Source: Pelagihabitans sp963710535 (GTDB taxonomy: Bacteria; Bacteroidota; Bacteroidia; Flavobacteriales; Flavobacteriaceae). From it: a DNA stretch of 64,000 nucleotides. Each line of letters begins with the position of its first letter. The first letter of the stretch is position 1. This document shows, one piece after another, positions 26,508-36,763 of this stretch. The notes beneath the pieces are model-generated. The model was not told the DNA's origin. It saw only the letters and a list, made by a program, of their open reading frames with translations, and did not search any database. The translations under genes were made by a program, and so were the position numbers. The DNA lies in the NCBI GenBank assembly GCA_963710535.1, contig CAVQAW010000007.1:310001-374000 (forward strand). The letters are read 5' to 3'.

Positions 26508-29042
26508 ATGGCTGAAGGAGAAAAATTGATCCCGATTAATATTGAAGATGAAATGAAATCTGCCTACATTGACTATTCAATGTCGGTCATTGTGTCACGT
26601 GCCCTGCCCGATGTCAGGGATGGTTTGAAGCCCGTTCACAGAAGGGTGCTCTACGGAATGTATGAACTTGGGGTACGATCGAACAGCGCACATAAAAAAT
26701 CGGCCCGTATCGTAGGGGAAGTTTTGGGTAAATACCATCCCCATGGCGATACCTCCGTATACGATTCAATGGTACGGATGGCACAGGAGTGGAGCCTTCG
26801 TTATATGCTCGTCGATGGTCAGGGAAATTTTGGTTCGGTCGACGGTGATAGTCCGGCCGCAATGCGTTACACCGAGGCGCGCATGCGCAAGATCGCTGAC
26901 GACATGCTGGCCGATATCGACAAGGAAACGGTAGACCACCAGCTCAATTTCGATGATTCGCTGCAAGAGCCCACCGTACTGCCCACAAGGGTTCCCAACC
27001 TTTTGGTGAACGGTGCTTCGGGCATCGCAGTGGGTATGGCGACCAACATGCCGCCCCATAATCTTTCTGAAGTGGTCGATGGCACAGTCGCCTATATCGA
27101 CAACAATGACATTGAGATCGATGAACTGATTTCACATATCAAAGCCCCGGATTTCCCGACAGGGGGCATTATTTATGGCTACGATGGGGTAAAGGAGGCA
27201 TTCCATACCGGTCGAGGACGTGTCGTGATACGGGCCAAGGCCTCTTTTGAAGAGGTTCAAGGACGTGATTGCATCATCGTCACCGAGATTCCCTACCAGA
27301 TCAACAAGGCCGATATGATCAAAAAAACCGCCGATCTGGTCAACGAAAAGAAGATCGACGGCATTTCGAGCATACGCGACGAATCGGACAGGAAAGGGAT
27401 GCGGATCGTGTATATCCTGAAGCGCGACGCCATTCCAAATATTGTCTTGAACACCCTTTATAAGTACACTGCCTTACAATCGTCCTTCAGTGTAAACAAC
27501 ATTGCCTTGGTCAAAGGCAGGCCGCAATTGCTGAACGTAAAGGAGATGATCCATTATTTTGTGGAACATCGTCACGAGGTAGTGGTTCGCCGCACCAAGT
27601 TCGAACTGAAGAAAGCGGAAGACCGAGCCCACATTCTTGAAGGACTCATCATTGCCTCCGACAATATCGACGAGGTAATCTCGATCATCAGGGCATCGGC
27701 GAACGCCGATGAGGCCCGTGAGAACTTGATGGTGCGCTTCAAACTTTCCGAGATACAGGCAAAGGCCATTGTTGAAATGCGATTGCGTCAACTTACTGGG
27801 CTGGAGCAAGACAAGCTTCGTACAGAATTTGACGAAGTCATCAAGACCATTGCCGATTTAAAGGATATACTCGAGCGCAAGGAGCGAAGGATGCAGATCA
27901 TCAAAGACGAACTCCTTGAGGTCAAGGAAAAGTATGGAGATGCCAGACGTTCCGAAATCAATTTTGCAGGTGGCGACTTGAGTATGGAAGATATGATCCC
28001 CGACGAACAGGTGGTCCTTACCATCTCGCACGCAGGATATATCAAAAGAACCCCGTTAACGGAATACAAAACGCAAAACAGGGGTGGTGTTGGCCAAAAG
28101 GCATCCTCAACCCGGAACGAGGATTTCCTGGAGCATTTATTTATAGGCACCAACCATCAATACATGCTGTTCTTTACGCAAAAAGGCAAATGCTTCTGGA
28201 TGCGGGTCTATGAAATCCCGGAAGGCAGCAAGACCTCTAAAGGCAGGGCCATACAAAACTTGATCAATATAGAACCGGATGATGCGGTCAAGGCCTTTAT
28301 CTGTACCCAGGATTTGAAAGACGAAGAGTATGTCAACAGCCATTATGTAATCATGGCCACCAAGAAAGGGGTTGTGAAAAAGACTTCTTTGGAACAATAT
28401 TCGAGACCACGCCAGAATGGTATCAATGCAATCGGAGTGCGAGAAGACGATGAGCTTTTGGAAGCCAAACTTACTACGGGTACCAGTCAGATATTCTTGG
28501 GACTGAAATCCGGCAAGGCCATTCGATTCGAAGAGAGCAAAACCAGGCCCATGGGCAGAAATGCATCCGGAGTGAGGGGCATTACTTTAGCAGATGCCAA
28601 AGATGAGGTAATCGGCATGGTTTCCGTAAACGATTTTGACGAAGACATCTTGGTGGTTTCGGAAAATGGTTATGGTAAACGATCCAGCATAGATGATTAC
28701 AGGATCACCAATAGGGGCGGTAAAGGGGTGAAAACCATTTCCATTACCGATAAAACCGGTAAATTAGTAGCCATCAAGAACGTCACCGATACCGACGACC
28801 TTATGATCATCAATAAATCGGGGATTGCGATCCGCATGAGTGTCGAAGATCTTCGTGTCATGGGCAGGGCCACGCAAGGGGTAAAACTTATCAACATCAA
28901 GGGCGATGATTCCATCGCTGCTGTCGCCAAGGTGATGCGGGACGAGGAGAATTTGGACGAAGCCAATATCAATGATATTGAGGTGAATACCGAAGATGGC
29001 ACGGCTCTTGATAAGGGAGGTACTGATGAAACAAAAGAATAA
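26508..29042 (+). CDS. gyrA: DNA gyrase subunit A
   Basis: An 844-residue type IIA topoisomerase subunit that cuts and rejoins DNA. The catalytic tyrosine is Tyr121 in AAMRYTEARM. The quinolone region reads HPHGDTSVYDSM, with Thr and Asp at the positions of E. coli Ser83 and Asp87. The C-terminal beta-pinwheel has several repeats and a GyrA box-like segment QNRGGVGQKAS. The tail is acidic. The TPR gene follows 32 bases downstream on the same strand. Confidence 0.97.
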   Translation: MAEGEKLIPINIEDEMKSAYIDYSMSVIVSRALPDVRDGLKPVHRRVLYGMYELGVRSNSAHKKSARIVGEVLGKYHPHGDTSVYDSMVRMAQEWSLRYMLVDGQGNFGSVDGDSPAAMRYTEARMRKIADDMLADIDKETVDHQLNFDDSLQEPTVLPTRVPNLLVNGASGIAVGMATNMPPHNLSEVVDGTVAYIDNNDIEIDELISHIKAPDFPTGGIIYGYDGVKEAFHTGRGRVVIRAKASFEEVQGRDCIIVTEIPYQINKADMIKKTADLVNEKKIDGISSIRDESDRKGMRIVYILKRDAIPNIVLNTLYKYTALQSSFSVNNIALVKGRPQLLNVKEMIHYFVEHRHEVVVRRTKFELKKAEDRAHILEGLIIASDNIDEVISIIRASANADEARENLMVRFKLSEIQAKAIVEMRLRQLTGLEQDKLRTEFDEVIKTIADLKDILERKERRMQIIKDELLEVKEKYGDARRSEINFAGGDLSMEDMIPDEQVVLTISHAGYIKRTPLTEYKTQNRGGVGQKASSTRNEDFLEHLFIGTNHQYMLFFTQKGKCFWMRVYEIPEGSKTSKGRAIQNLINIEPDDAVKAFICTQDLKDEEYVNSHYVIMATKKGVVKKTSLEQYSRPRQNGINAIGVREDDELLEAKLTTGTSQIFLGLKSGKAIRFEESKTRPMGRNASGVRGITLADAKDEVIGMVSVNDFDEDILVVSENGYGKRSSIDDYRITNRGGKGVKTISITDKTGKLVAIKNVTDTDDLMIINKSGIAIRMSVEDLRVMGRATQGVKLINIKGDDSIAAVAKVMRDEENLDEANINDIEVNTEDGTALDKGGTDETKE

Positions 29043-29074
29043 TCAATAAACACTAATTTTAATATTACAGAGCA

Positions 29075-30337
29075 ATGAAAACTAAATTTTTGATACTTAC
29101 GGCCATGTGCTTTACAATGGCCGCCTTTGCGCAAAAAAATGAATTGAAAGCAGCAGAAAAAGCCTTGAAAGATGGTGATGGGATGGCTGCCAAAACGGCT
29201 TTGGACGGCGTTTCCGGAATGATTTCGGGAACGGATGAAAAAGTCCAAACCCAATTTTATTTCCTGCAAGGACAGGCATACGCCGATCTTGCCAAAAAAG
29301 GCGATGATAGTGCGTTCCCAGAAGCGGTATCGGCATTCCAAAAGGTACTTGATATCGAAAACAAGAGCGGCAAGAAGAAATATAGCGAGGAAACCGAATC
29401 CCGTTTGCGGGCGATGACCGCCGACCTGGTGAATTCTGCCGTTGAGGATAACGGAAACCAAAAATTCGAGGAAGCGGCCGACAAGTTGTACATGAGCTAC
29501 AAAATCAGCCCCTTGGATACTTCATATCTTTATTTTGCTGCCAGCAGTGCCGTAAATGGTGGACATTACGAAAAAGCCCTTGATTTTTACAACGAACTTC
29601 AGGAGATCGGCTATGACGGTGGAGGAACCCTTTTTAAGGCCACCAATACCGCCACTGGAGAGGTAGAGCAGATGGACAAATTGCAAAGAGACCTTATGGT
29701 GAAGTCCGGTACCTACACCGACCCTATCGACGAGCAGACCCCTTCCAAAAAAGGGGAAATCGTGAAGAACAGGGCATTGATCTATTCACAATTGGGACAA
29801 AATGACAAAGCGGTAGAAGCATATAAACTGGCCAGGGCCAGCGATCCCAACGATGTGAACCTGCTGCTGAACGAGGCGAATCTTTACTATACGATGGGCG
29901 ATAAGGATAAATTCAAGACTTTGATGGCCGAAGCTACCACCTTGGCTCCGGACAATGCCGATTTACATTATAACATCGGGGTGATCAGCATGGAACAGAA
30001 CAATATAGAAGAAGCCAGGGCCTCCTATAAACGAACCCTTGAAATCGATCCCAACTATACCAATGCCTATTTGAATTTGTCTACCACTTACGTGAACGAA
30101 GGAAACAGTTTTATAGATGAAATGAATGCATTGGGTAATTCCAAGAAAGATATTGCCCGATATGAGGAACTGAAAACCCAAAAAGATGATTTGTTCCGAG
30201 AAGGAGCACAGGTTCTTGAAGAGGCCCTCAAAACCACTGAGGATAGCCAAAGTATTCTTACCCAATTGAAGAATATTTACGGCGCCATGGGCGATAATGA
30301 GAACTTCATGCGAATCAAAAAGTTGTTGGGCGAATAA
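29075..30337 (+). CDS. Exported tetratricopeptide repeat protein
   Basis: A 420-residue protein with a signal peptide (MKTKFLILTAMCFTMAAFAQ, cleavage after Ala-Phe-Ala or AQ). It has about seven TPR-like helical repeats, clearest in the C-terminal half (NADLHYNIGVISMEQNNIEEARASYKRTLEIDPNYTNAY region, 295-340). It probably acts as a periplasmic scaffold. It is encoded 32 bases after gyrA and ends in a strong terminator, so it is likely co-transcribed with gyrA, an arrangement common in Flavobacteriaceae. No enzymatic motif. Confidence 0.85.
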   Translation: MKTKFLILTAMCFTMAAFAQKNELKAAEKALKDGDGMAAKTALDGVSGMISGTDEKVQTQFYFLQGQAYADLAKKGDDSAFPEAVSAFQKVLDIENKSGKKKYSEETESRLRAMTADLVNSAVEDNGNQKFEEAADKLYMSYKISPLDTSYLYFAASSAVNGGHYEKALDFYNELQEIGYDGGGTLFKATNTATGEVEQMDKLQRDLMVKSGTYTDPIDEQTPSKKGEIVKNRALIYSQLGQNDKAVEAYKLARASDPNDVNLLLNEANLYYTMGDKDKFKTLMAEATTLAPDNADLHYNIGVISMEQNNIEEARASYKRTLEIDPNYTNAYLNLSTTYVNEGNSFIDEMNALGNSKKDIARYEELKTQKDDLFREGAQVLEEALKTTEDSQSILTQLKNIYGAMGDNENFMRIKKLLGE

Positions 30338-30352
30338 GCATCCAACCAAAAT

Positions 30353-30388
30353 AAAAAACCTCTTTGTCAAAAACAAAGAGGTTTTTTT
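30353..30388. terminator. Bidirectional terminator between the TPR gene and the NlpC/P60-like gene
   Basis: AAAAAACCTCTTTGT, a 5-nt loop, then ACAAAGAGGTTTTTTT. A perfect stem with A- and T-runs on the two sides. It serves the convergent genes ending at 30337 and 30387. Confidence 0.85.
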
Positions 30389-31139
30389 ATATGATTTTTT
30401 TAAGGACCCGGAGTTTATGGGTATAATTGCCCAATTCCCGGTTAAATATACCGGTGTGGTCTATCCGGTCTATCCTTACCTGGCCAAAGGAATGGATAAT
30501 GTGGTTGTCGCCCATGAGGAGGCCCACATGATCGATCTGCCCTTCCTGGTTGTCGAAAAAGGCCAAATCGCCAGGTTCGCTCTCTTCTATGAAACTCAAG
30601 GCTTCACCCTGGCCGGCCTGCTGTTTTACCAGACGCAACAATCGATATCCATTAATTTTGTATACCATTTGAACAAAGCCTGGTGCATCGATGCCAAAAG
30701 GGCTTTTTCCGCCCCAGAGGTAAGGGGCGTGCAGGTACTGTAGGGCGGTATCGAGCAATTTGGGCTTCATTTGTTGGCGTTCCAGGGAACTGCCCTCAAA
30801 ACGATGTTTCAAAAATTTTTCGTGGCCGACGCTAGATCCCAACATCAAGGGCATCAGGGTTTTTTGTTCGGTTTCGATAAAGGAAACCAGGTCTGAAGCA
30901 TACTTCTTTGACTTGGCAGATTCGATTTTTCGAAATTCGCTCTCATCGATAACGGTGAACTGATTGTTGTCGGCCCAGCCTTCACTGTCGTCATAGGCAT
31001 TTCTTATTCTACTGTGCGCTTTTCGGCGTTCCAGGACCTTGAAATGCTCTCCGTACAAAAGTTGGGTCACCAGTTCGGCACTCTGGTCGGTGTTGATGCG
31101 GACTGGGATGAGGCTGAGGTGGCAAATACCGTATTGCAT
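30387..31139 (-). CDS. SH3 plus NlpC/P60 (C40) protein with catalytic Cys replaced by Ala
   Basis: A 250-residue protein with an N-terminal SH3-like region (about 1-65) and a C-terminal NlpC/P60 domain (about 125-250). Active C40 peptidases cleave the gamma-D-Glu to diamino acid bond of peptidoglycan stem peptides using Cys-His-His. Here the family motif GIDCSGF reads GIDAPGF, so the nucleophile position (152) is Ala; the codon is GCA. The histidine of IDHVGL (204) and the one in IIHSFG (216) are still present. The segment that usually reads L-x-R-D is also changed (RLLRLVKQQAG). No signal peptide is evident. Likely a binding or regulatory pseudo-enzyme, or it uses another residue. Confidence 0.85.
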   Translation of the reverse strand: MQYGICHLSLIPVRINTDQSAELVTQLLYGEHFKVLERRKAHSRIRNAYDDSEGWADNNQFTVIDESEFRKIESAKSKKYASDLVSFIETEQKTLMPLMLGSSVGHEKFLKHRFEGSSLERQQMKPKLLDTALQYLHAPYLWGGKSPFGIDAPGFVQMVYKINGYRLLRLVKQQAGQGEALSFIEESEPGDLAFFDNQEGQIDHVGLLMGDNHIIHSFGQVRIDRIDHTGIFNRELGNYTHKLRVLKKII

Positions 31140-31161
31140 GCGCTTTCTTTACAGCTATCGG

Positions 31162-32337
31162 TTATTTTCGCTTCAGGATGAGGGCAGAAGCACCGCCACC
31201 GCCATTGCAAATGGCGGCTGCACCGATTTTTGCGTTTTTTTGTTTTAAGATATGGATCAGGGTCACCAATATCCTGGCGCCGGAACAGCCCAGTGGGTGA
31301 CCCAAGGCCACCGCCCCTCCGTTGATGTTGACATTGGCATCCGTCAATCCGAGCAATTTCATGTTGGCCAGTCCGACTACCGAAAAGGCCTCATTGAATT
31401 CAAAAAAATCGACATCCGCCAAAGTAATTCCCGCTTTGTCCAACGCCTTTGGAAGCGCTTTGGCCGGTGCCGTGGTAAACCATTTCGGTTCTTGTGCGGC
31501 ATCGGCATAACCGATAATGGTTGCCAATGACTCGAGCTTGAGTTCTTTTGCCCTGTCGGCGCTCATCAATACCAGAGCGGCCGCCCCATCGTTTATTGTT
31601 GAAGCGTTTGCAGCGGTTACGGTACCATCCTTTGAAAATGCCGGCGACAATGTGGGTATTTTTTCCATCCTCACATTTTTATATTCTTCATCCTCGGTGA
31701 CCAATATGGGTTCTCCCCTTCTTTGAGGTACCGCCACAGGAACCACTTCTTCCGCGAAATGGCCATTTTTCCATGCATCTGCGGAACGATTGTACGATTG
31801 AATCGCAAAATTATCCTGGGCTTCCCTGCTAAAATGATATTTCTCGGCACAGGCATCGGCGCATACCCCCATGGCATTTTGATCATATACGTCGACCAGG
31901 CCATCTTTTTGCATGCCATCGATCAAGGTGGCCGGACCAAATTTTTGACCCATCCTCATATGCACATAATGCGGTATCAAGCTCATGTTTTCCATACCTC
32001 CCGCAACGATGATCGAAGCATCGCCCAAGGCTATCGACTGGGCTGCCTGCATCACCGCTTTCATGCCCGATGCGCATACCTTGTTGATTGTTGTACAGGG
32101 CACAGTATCGGGGAGGCCCGCATATATGGCAGCCTGCCTTGCAGGCGCCTGTCCCGTGCCGGCCTGTACCACATTACCCATGAGTACCTCATCGACCAAG
32201 CTGGGGTTCAATTTTATTTTGGCCAAGGCGGCTTTGATGGCCACAGCACCCAAATTTGGGGCTGGCACGGTCGATAATGAGCCCATGAAACTGCCGATGG
32301 GCGTTCTAACGGCCGATACGATGACTACCTCTTTCAT
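31162..32337 (-). CDS. Acetyl-CoA C-acetyltransferase (thiolase)
   Basis: A 391-residue thiolase. It condenses or cleaves acyl-CoA with acetyl-CoA. The nucleophile is Cys88 in NKVCASGMK. The other active-site blocks are NEAFSVV, GGAVALGHPLGCSG and ICNGGGGASA (second Cys). The sequence resembles biosynthetic acetoacetyl-CoA thiolases more than the FadA type, but the substrate range cannot be read directly. It lies 22 bases upstream of the NlpC/P60-like gene on the same strand, so the two may be co-transcribed. Confidence 0.93.
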   Translation of the reverse strand: MKEVVIVSAVRTPIGSFMGSLSTVPAPNLGAVAIKAALAKIKLNPSLVDEVLMGNVVQAGTGQAPARQAAIYAGLPDTVPCTTINKVCASGMKAVMQAAQSIALGDASIIVAGGMENMSLIPHYVHMRMGQKFGPATLIDGMQKDGLVDVYDQNAMGVCADACAEKYHFSREAQDNFAIQSYNRSADAWKNGHFAEEVVPVAVPQRRGEPILVTEDEEYKNVRMEKIPTLSPAFSKDGTVTAANASTINDGAAALVLMSADRAKELKLESLATIIGYADAAQEPKWFTTAPAKALPKALDKAGITLADVDFFEFNEAFSVVGLANMKLLGLTDANVNINGGAVALGHPLGCSGARILVTLIHILKQKNAKIGAAAICNGGGGASALILKRK

Positions 32338-32429
32338 ATACCTTCGATTTTTGATATTGCGAAATTACTAAAATAAAGCACAACGCTTCACCCGTACATA
32401 CTTAAAGCCATTTTGAACTTATATTTTTC

Positions 32430-32437
32430 TATTTTTG
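32430..32437 (+). promoter_or_regulatory. -7 box of the 7TM-HD gene
   Basis: TATTTTTG, a full TAnnTTTG match, 18 bases before the chosen ATG (32456). A TTTG lies upstream at 32412-32415 but only 14 bases away, so the -33 element is not convincing. Confidence 0.35.
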
Positions 32438-32455
32438 GGGTTACATTCTTGCTAC

Positions 32456-34507
32456 ATGCGAAATTTTCTGGATATTCTTTTCAAAAATCAATCCCTTGTC
32501 TATAAGTATTTCCTGTATGCGGCATCGGTAGGCTGTATCGTTTTCCTCTTTCCAAGGGGAGGTCAGTTCAAGTATGAATTTCAGAAAGGCAAGCCTTGGC
32601 AATATGTGAATCTATACGCCCCTTTCGATTTTCCCATCCATAAATCGGACGAAGAGCTTGCATTGGAAAATCAAGTGATCCGCGATAATCAATTGACATA
32701 TCTTCGATATGATGAAAACATCGTAAGACAGGCTGCCGATGCATTCGACAATCGATTTTCCACCTTTTTTTCCGCAGACCGACAGAATAGGTCAAAGCTT
32801 TCCGCATTAAGGGCTTCAGGACAACAAATTTTGGATTCGATATATGGAGACAAGGGTCTTCTTATGGAGAACGATGCCTTAAACCTCAAAAAAGAAATTT
32901 ATTTGGTAAGGGATAACGAGGCCCTAAGGAAGCTGGCGGTCGGCCTAAATACCCCTTCTAAGATCAACGGCATCATAGATGCGGTTTTGAGAAAAAACGG
33001 ACATTTCGAATATTCGAAGCGTTTTCAGGACTTGTTCGATGGCCTTCCCAAACCTAACATTTCTGTTGATCGCGATCTTACTGAGCGTGATTTGAAGGAA
33101 GCATTGTCTAAAGTTTCAACTACCCGTGGCAACGTGGATGAAGGCAAGTTGATCATTGCCAAAGGGGAAGTGGTGGAAAATGAGAATCTTAAAATCCTAA
33201 ATTCCCTAAAGCGGGAGTACGAGTCCCAGCTTTGGGCGGCCAACAACTTCTATTTTATTTTATTGGGCTATACCGTTTTGGTAGCGATGGTTTTGATCAT
33301 GCTGTTGTTGTTCTTAAAAAAATACCGCCTTGAAATCTATGGGAACAATGTGAAGGTCACCTTTATCTTCTTCAACATTTTATTGGTGGTGTTCTTGACC
33401 ACCTTGGTGGTGAAGTACAATGAAGACTATATTTTCGTAGTGCCATTGTGCATTCTTCCGCTGATTTTAAAAACCTTTTTCGATGCGCGATTGGGTCTTT
33501 TCGTACATGTACTGGCGGTCTTGATTCTGGGCTTTGTGGTGCCGAATAGTTTTGAATATATTTTTTTACAGATCATCGCGGGAATCGTTACCATATTAAC
33601 CGTTTCGGAACTTTATAAAAGGGCCAACTTATTTATTTCGGTCGGGCAGATAACGCTGATATATATCATTGGCTATTTAGCTTTCCATACGATCCATGAA
33701 GGCAATCTTGCCAATATCCTTTGGACGACCATCGGTTTGTTTTTCTTGAATGGCATGATTACACTTTTTGCCCAACCTTTGATCTATGCTTACGAAAAGA
33801 TTTTTGGGTTGGTTTCCGATGTGTCGTTATTGGAACTTTCAGATACCAATTCAAAATTGTTGAAAGAACTATCGAACAAGGCACCCGGCACCTTTAACCA
33901 TTCCCTCCAGGTCGCCAATCTTGCCGAGGCAGCGGCCAATGAAATCAAGGCGAATGCGATGTTGGTCAGGGTAGGGGCCCTTTATCACGACATAGGTAAG
34001 ATGAACCATCCTACCTATTTTACAGAAAATCAGACCACCAATATCAACCCCCATGACGAATTGGCTTATAAGGATAGTGCCAAAATCATCATCGATCATG
34101 TGATTGAGGGTATTGAGATCGCACGAAAAAATAAACTTCCCGATCGCGTCATCGACTTCATTCGTTCACATCATGGAACCACCTTGGTGTATTACTTTTT
34201 CAGAAAACAACAAGAGACCGGTCAAAATTTCGATACGGCCGAATTTAGATATCCCGGACCAATCCCGTTTTCGAAGGAAACTGCCATTCTTATGATGGCC
34301 GATTCGATCGAGGCAGCCTCAAAAAGCCTTAAAAATCCCACCTTCCCAATGATCAATGAATTTGTCGATAAGGTCATTGCCGGACAAATGGCTGCAAACC
34401 AGTTCATCAATGCCGACATCACTTTTAAGGAAATAGAAACCATCAAAAAAATCTTCAAACAGAAGCTCACCAATATTTACCACCTTAGGGTTGAATACCC
34501 CGAATGA
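32456..34507 (+). CDS. 7TM-HD family phosphohydrolase (PgpH-like)
   Basis: About 683 residues. One N-terminal helix (13-31) leads to an extracytoplasmic 7TMR-HDED-type domain (about 35-265). A block of about seven membrane helices follows, then a cytoplasmic HD domain. The HD motif is YHDIGK (His511-Asp512), preceded by FNHSLQVANLAE and followed by IRSHHGT. PgpH, the best known member, hydrolyses c-di-AMP in Gram-positives. Whether the flavobacterial protein does the same is not shown by the sequence. The ATG at 32456 is preferred over an upstream TTG because it follows the -7 box and starts MRNFLDILFKN. Confidence 0.9.
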   Translation: MRNFLDILFKNQSLVYKYFLYAASVGCIVFLFPRGGQFKYEFQKGKPWQYVNLYAPFDFPIHKSDEELALENQVIRDNQLTYLRYDENIVRQAADAFDNRFSTFFSADRQNRSKLSALRASGQQILDSIYGDKGLLMENDALNLKKEIYLVRDNEALRKLAVGLNTPSKINGIIDAVLRKNGHFEYSKRFQDLFDGLPKPNISVDRDLTERDLKEALSKVSTTRGNVDEGKLIIAKGEVVENENLKILNSLKREYESQLWAANNFYFILLGYTVLVAMVLIMLLLFLKKYRLEIYGNNVKVTFIFFNILLVVFLTTLVVKYNEDYIFVVPLCILPLILKTFFDARLGLFVHVLAVLILGFVVPNSFEYIFLQIIAGIVTILTVSELYKRANLFISVGQITLIYIIGYLAFHTIHEGNLANILWTTIGLFFLNGMITLFAQPLIYAYEKIFGLVSDVSLLELSDTNSKLLKELSNKAPGTFNHSLQVANLAEAAANEIKANAMLVRVGALYHDIGKMNHPTYFTENQTTNINPHDELAYKDSAKIIIDHVIEGIEIARKNKLPDRVIDFIRSHHGTTLVYYFFRKQQETGQNFDTAEFRYPGPIPFSKETAILMMADSIEAASKSLKNPTFPMINEFVDKVIAGQMAANQFINADITFKEIETIKKIFKQKLTNIYHLRVEYPE

Positions 34508-34796
34508 TCCAAAACACAGGAGCGCCCTATTTTTTTTGAATTGGTCGTTGGTCTTATATAAACGGCTGCCCGCGGAGCTGGGTTTTCAAACCGAAGTTGA
34601 CCACAACATCCATATAGACCCAAGATAATGCTATATTTACCATATGGATATGCGACCCCCAAAAATGAAGGGCATACCGTTGCAAGGGCTAAAAATGGAA
34701 GCCCCCGGGCGATTTTATAAGAGTTTTTGAAAATATAAGTTATTTCGTAATTTTATTTTTCCCAATACCCAACCCAGGAAATAGGACTCTGATAAT

Positions 34797-36659
34797 TTGA
34801 ACTACCTACGAAAAATATTGCTGGTTGCCCTGATTCTGCCCCTGTCGTCATCGTACGATGTAAGGGATAGCCAGATAGATTCTGTTCAGGTCTACTTCAC
34901 CAAGATCAACAAACTGGTTGAAAAAAGAAAATCTTTCCCGGCCGATTTTTTAGATATCGCATACTTGCTGGCCAACAATGAAAGGGTGAAAGGGACCGAA
35001 AAAGTAGAAAATCTGTTGAAGCTCTTCACCGCCTATATTTATGATCAGGCCGAAACTGCCAATAAATACAACGACGAAGCCTTAAGGCTGTCGCGTGAAA
35101 TGCAGTATCGAAAGGGGGAGTTGACCGCCTTGTACAACAGGGCCTATCTCGAATTCGTCAAGGGCCGATTCAATGAAGCCATCGAGCTGGTCTTGTCCAT
35201 TGAGGGCAGTGAATCCATAGGTGACTTTCTTGAAGTGAAAGCCGATTGTGCGACCTTGAAATCCGATATTTATACCGAACGGGGTCAGTTCGACATGGCC
35301 CTGGAAACAGGCCTCAAACTCCTCGATCTCGCTGAAAAAACCAACAATCCCTATGTGTCGATGAAGGCTGATGCGGCCCTAAGCCATTACTACTTGAGGG
35401 TGGGAAATTATACCTTGGCCCGAACCTATTGTTTAAAAGGTCTCGATTTGATCATAGAATTGAAGGAAGTGCAATATATTTTTCCAAAGATTGACGAAAT
35501 GGCAAGGATGACCGCCAAGCTCGGCAACCTAAAAAAGGCTTTGGAAATTTATGATTATTACCTACAACTTGAACGGAAGCTCTCACCACCGGGTAGTTAT
35601 ATCGAGAGTGTGGTTTACATGAACATCGCCGATATCTACACCAAAGAGGCGAGATACGATGAGGCCCAGCAATATTTAACAAATGCTTTAAAGCTATGTT
35701 ATGAACACAATTACAGGTTCAGGATACCCCGAGCGCTCATTCTTCAGGGCGAATTCCATTTGAAGCAAAACGACACGCTCAATGCTATAAAGAGCTATGA
35801 GAAAAGTCTGGAAGCGGCAGAAGAAATCAATGCTTTTGATGTGGTCAAATCAAATAGCGCCATATTGGGCAATCTATATGAAAAAACCGATCAATTTACC
35901 AAAGCCTACGAATACAAAACGCTGCATCGCGCCATAACCGACTCCTTGTTTTCAGATGAAAAAGAACAAAAAATAAATATTCTGGAAGCCCGTCGCAAGA
36001 TCAAGGACGTGACCCAGGAGAACAAGGTTTTGGCACTTGAAAACGAGGCTCAAAGGGCTAGGTACCGATCGGTCTTGCTTATCTTGGTCTTTGCGCTAAC
36101 CTTCACCGGGCTCGCATTTTTCTCCTACTTAAAGGTCAAGGGAAAGAACCGTTTGCTCTATGATCGCACCGTGGAGCTCGCTTCCGTGCAATTGCAAATG
36201 CACGAGAAGCTTCGTGCATTTCAAAAATCGGAAACCAAAACAGTAACCACCTATAAGGAAGCCACCAGCCCCAAGCAAAGCCAAAGTCTTGATGGAGAGG
36301 TGAAAGAGATTATATTGGGCAAGTTGAAAAAGCTGGAGGAGAAACATTTTTATATCGACCAAAACTGCAATCTATATCAATTGTCGGAACAGCTCAAGAC
36401 CAATCCTAAATACCTTTCACAGGTAATCAACCAAGAAAAAAAATCGAATTTCAATAATTATATCAACGAATTGCGGATCAATTATCTCTTGGCCAGATTA
36501 CTCAAAGATCCCGAATTTCGCAAGAGCAAACTGAGTTACATCGCAGTATCGGTCGGCTACAATAACTTGAACACTTTTAATTCCGCCTTTAAAAAACGGC
36601 AGGGCATTTTACCTTCTTTTTTTATCGACCAACTCAATAGTCAAGAAAAGAAAAGCTAG
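34797..36659 (+). CDS. TPR-containing membrane-bound AraC-type transcriptional regulator
   Basis: A 620-residue protein starting at TTG. It has a signal-like segment (MNYLRKILLVALILPLSSS), then periplasmic TPR-like helices (about 60-380), one membrane helix (about 424-443) and a cytoplasmic region ending in an AraC-type double helix-turn-helix (about 510-615; LYQLSEQLKTNPKYLSQVIN and YIAVSVGYNNLNTFNSAFKKRQG). This layout is common for Bacteroidota sensors that read an extracellular signal and control nearby genes. No ATG gives a better start, since the signal peptide begins at the TTG. It lies next to, and converges on, the susCD/CRTAC1 operon, which it may regulate. Confidence 0.88.
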   Translation: MNYLRKILLVALILPLSSSYDVRDSQIDSVQVYFTKINKLVEKRKSFPADFLDIAYLLANNERVKGTEKVENLLKLFTAYIYDQAETANKYNDEALRLSREMQYRKGELTALYNRAYLEFVKGRFNEAIELVLSIEGSESIGDFLEVKADCATLKSDIYTERGQFDMALETGLKLLDLAEKTNNPYVSMKADAALSHYYLRVGNYTLARTYCLKGLDLIIELKEVQYIFPKIDEMARMTAKLGNLKKALEIYDYYLQLERKLSPPGSYIESVVYMNIADIYTKEARYDEAQQYLTNALKLCYEHNYRFRIPRALILQGEFHLKQNDTLNAIKSYEKSLEAAEEINAFDVVKSNSAILGNLYEKTDQFTKAYEYKTLHRAITDSLFSDEKEQKINILEARRKIKDVTQENKVLALENEAQRARYRSVLLILVFALTFTGLAFFSYLKVKGKNRLLYDRTVELASVQLQMHEKLRAFQKSETKTVTTYKEATSPKQSQSLDGEVKEIILGKLKKLEEKHFYIDQNCNLYQLSEQLKTNPKYLSQVINQEKKSNFNNYINELRINYLLARLLKDPEFRKSKLSYIAVSVGYNNLNTFNSAFKKRQGILPSFFIDQLNSQEKKS

Positions 36660-36763
36660 GCACACCACCGATAAGGGTTTTTCGGTCCCATGATTCATTT
36701 TCCGGATTCAAAGGATGTACTCATGCATGACTTTTTAGTACGGAGTGAGCCATCCAAAGACAA

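Noticed and set aside
26700..26790. Thr at the GyrA position of E. coli Ser83 considered as quinolone resistance
   Set aside because: Ser and Thr both occur naturally at this site and the Asp87 equivalent is unchanged, so no resistance claim can be made.
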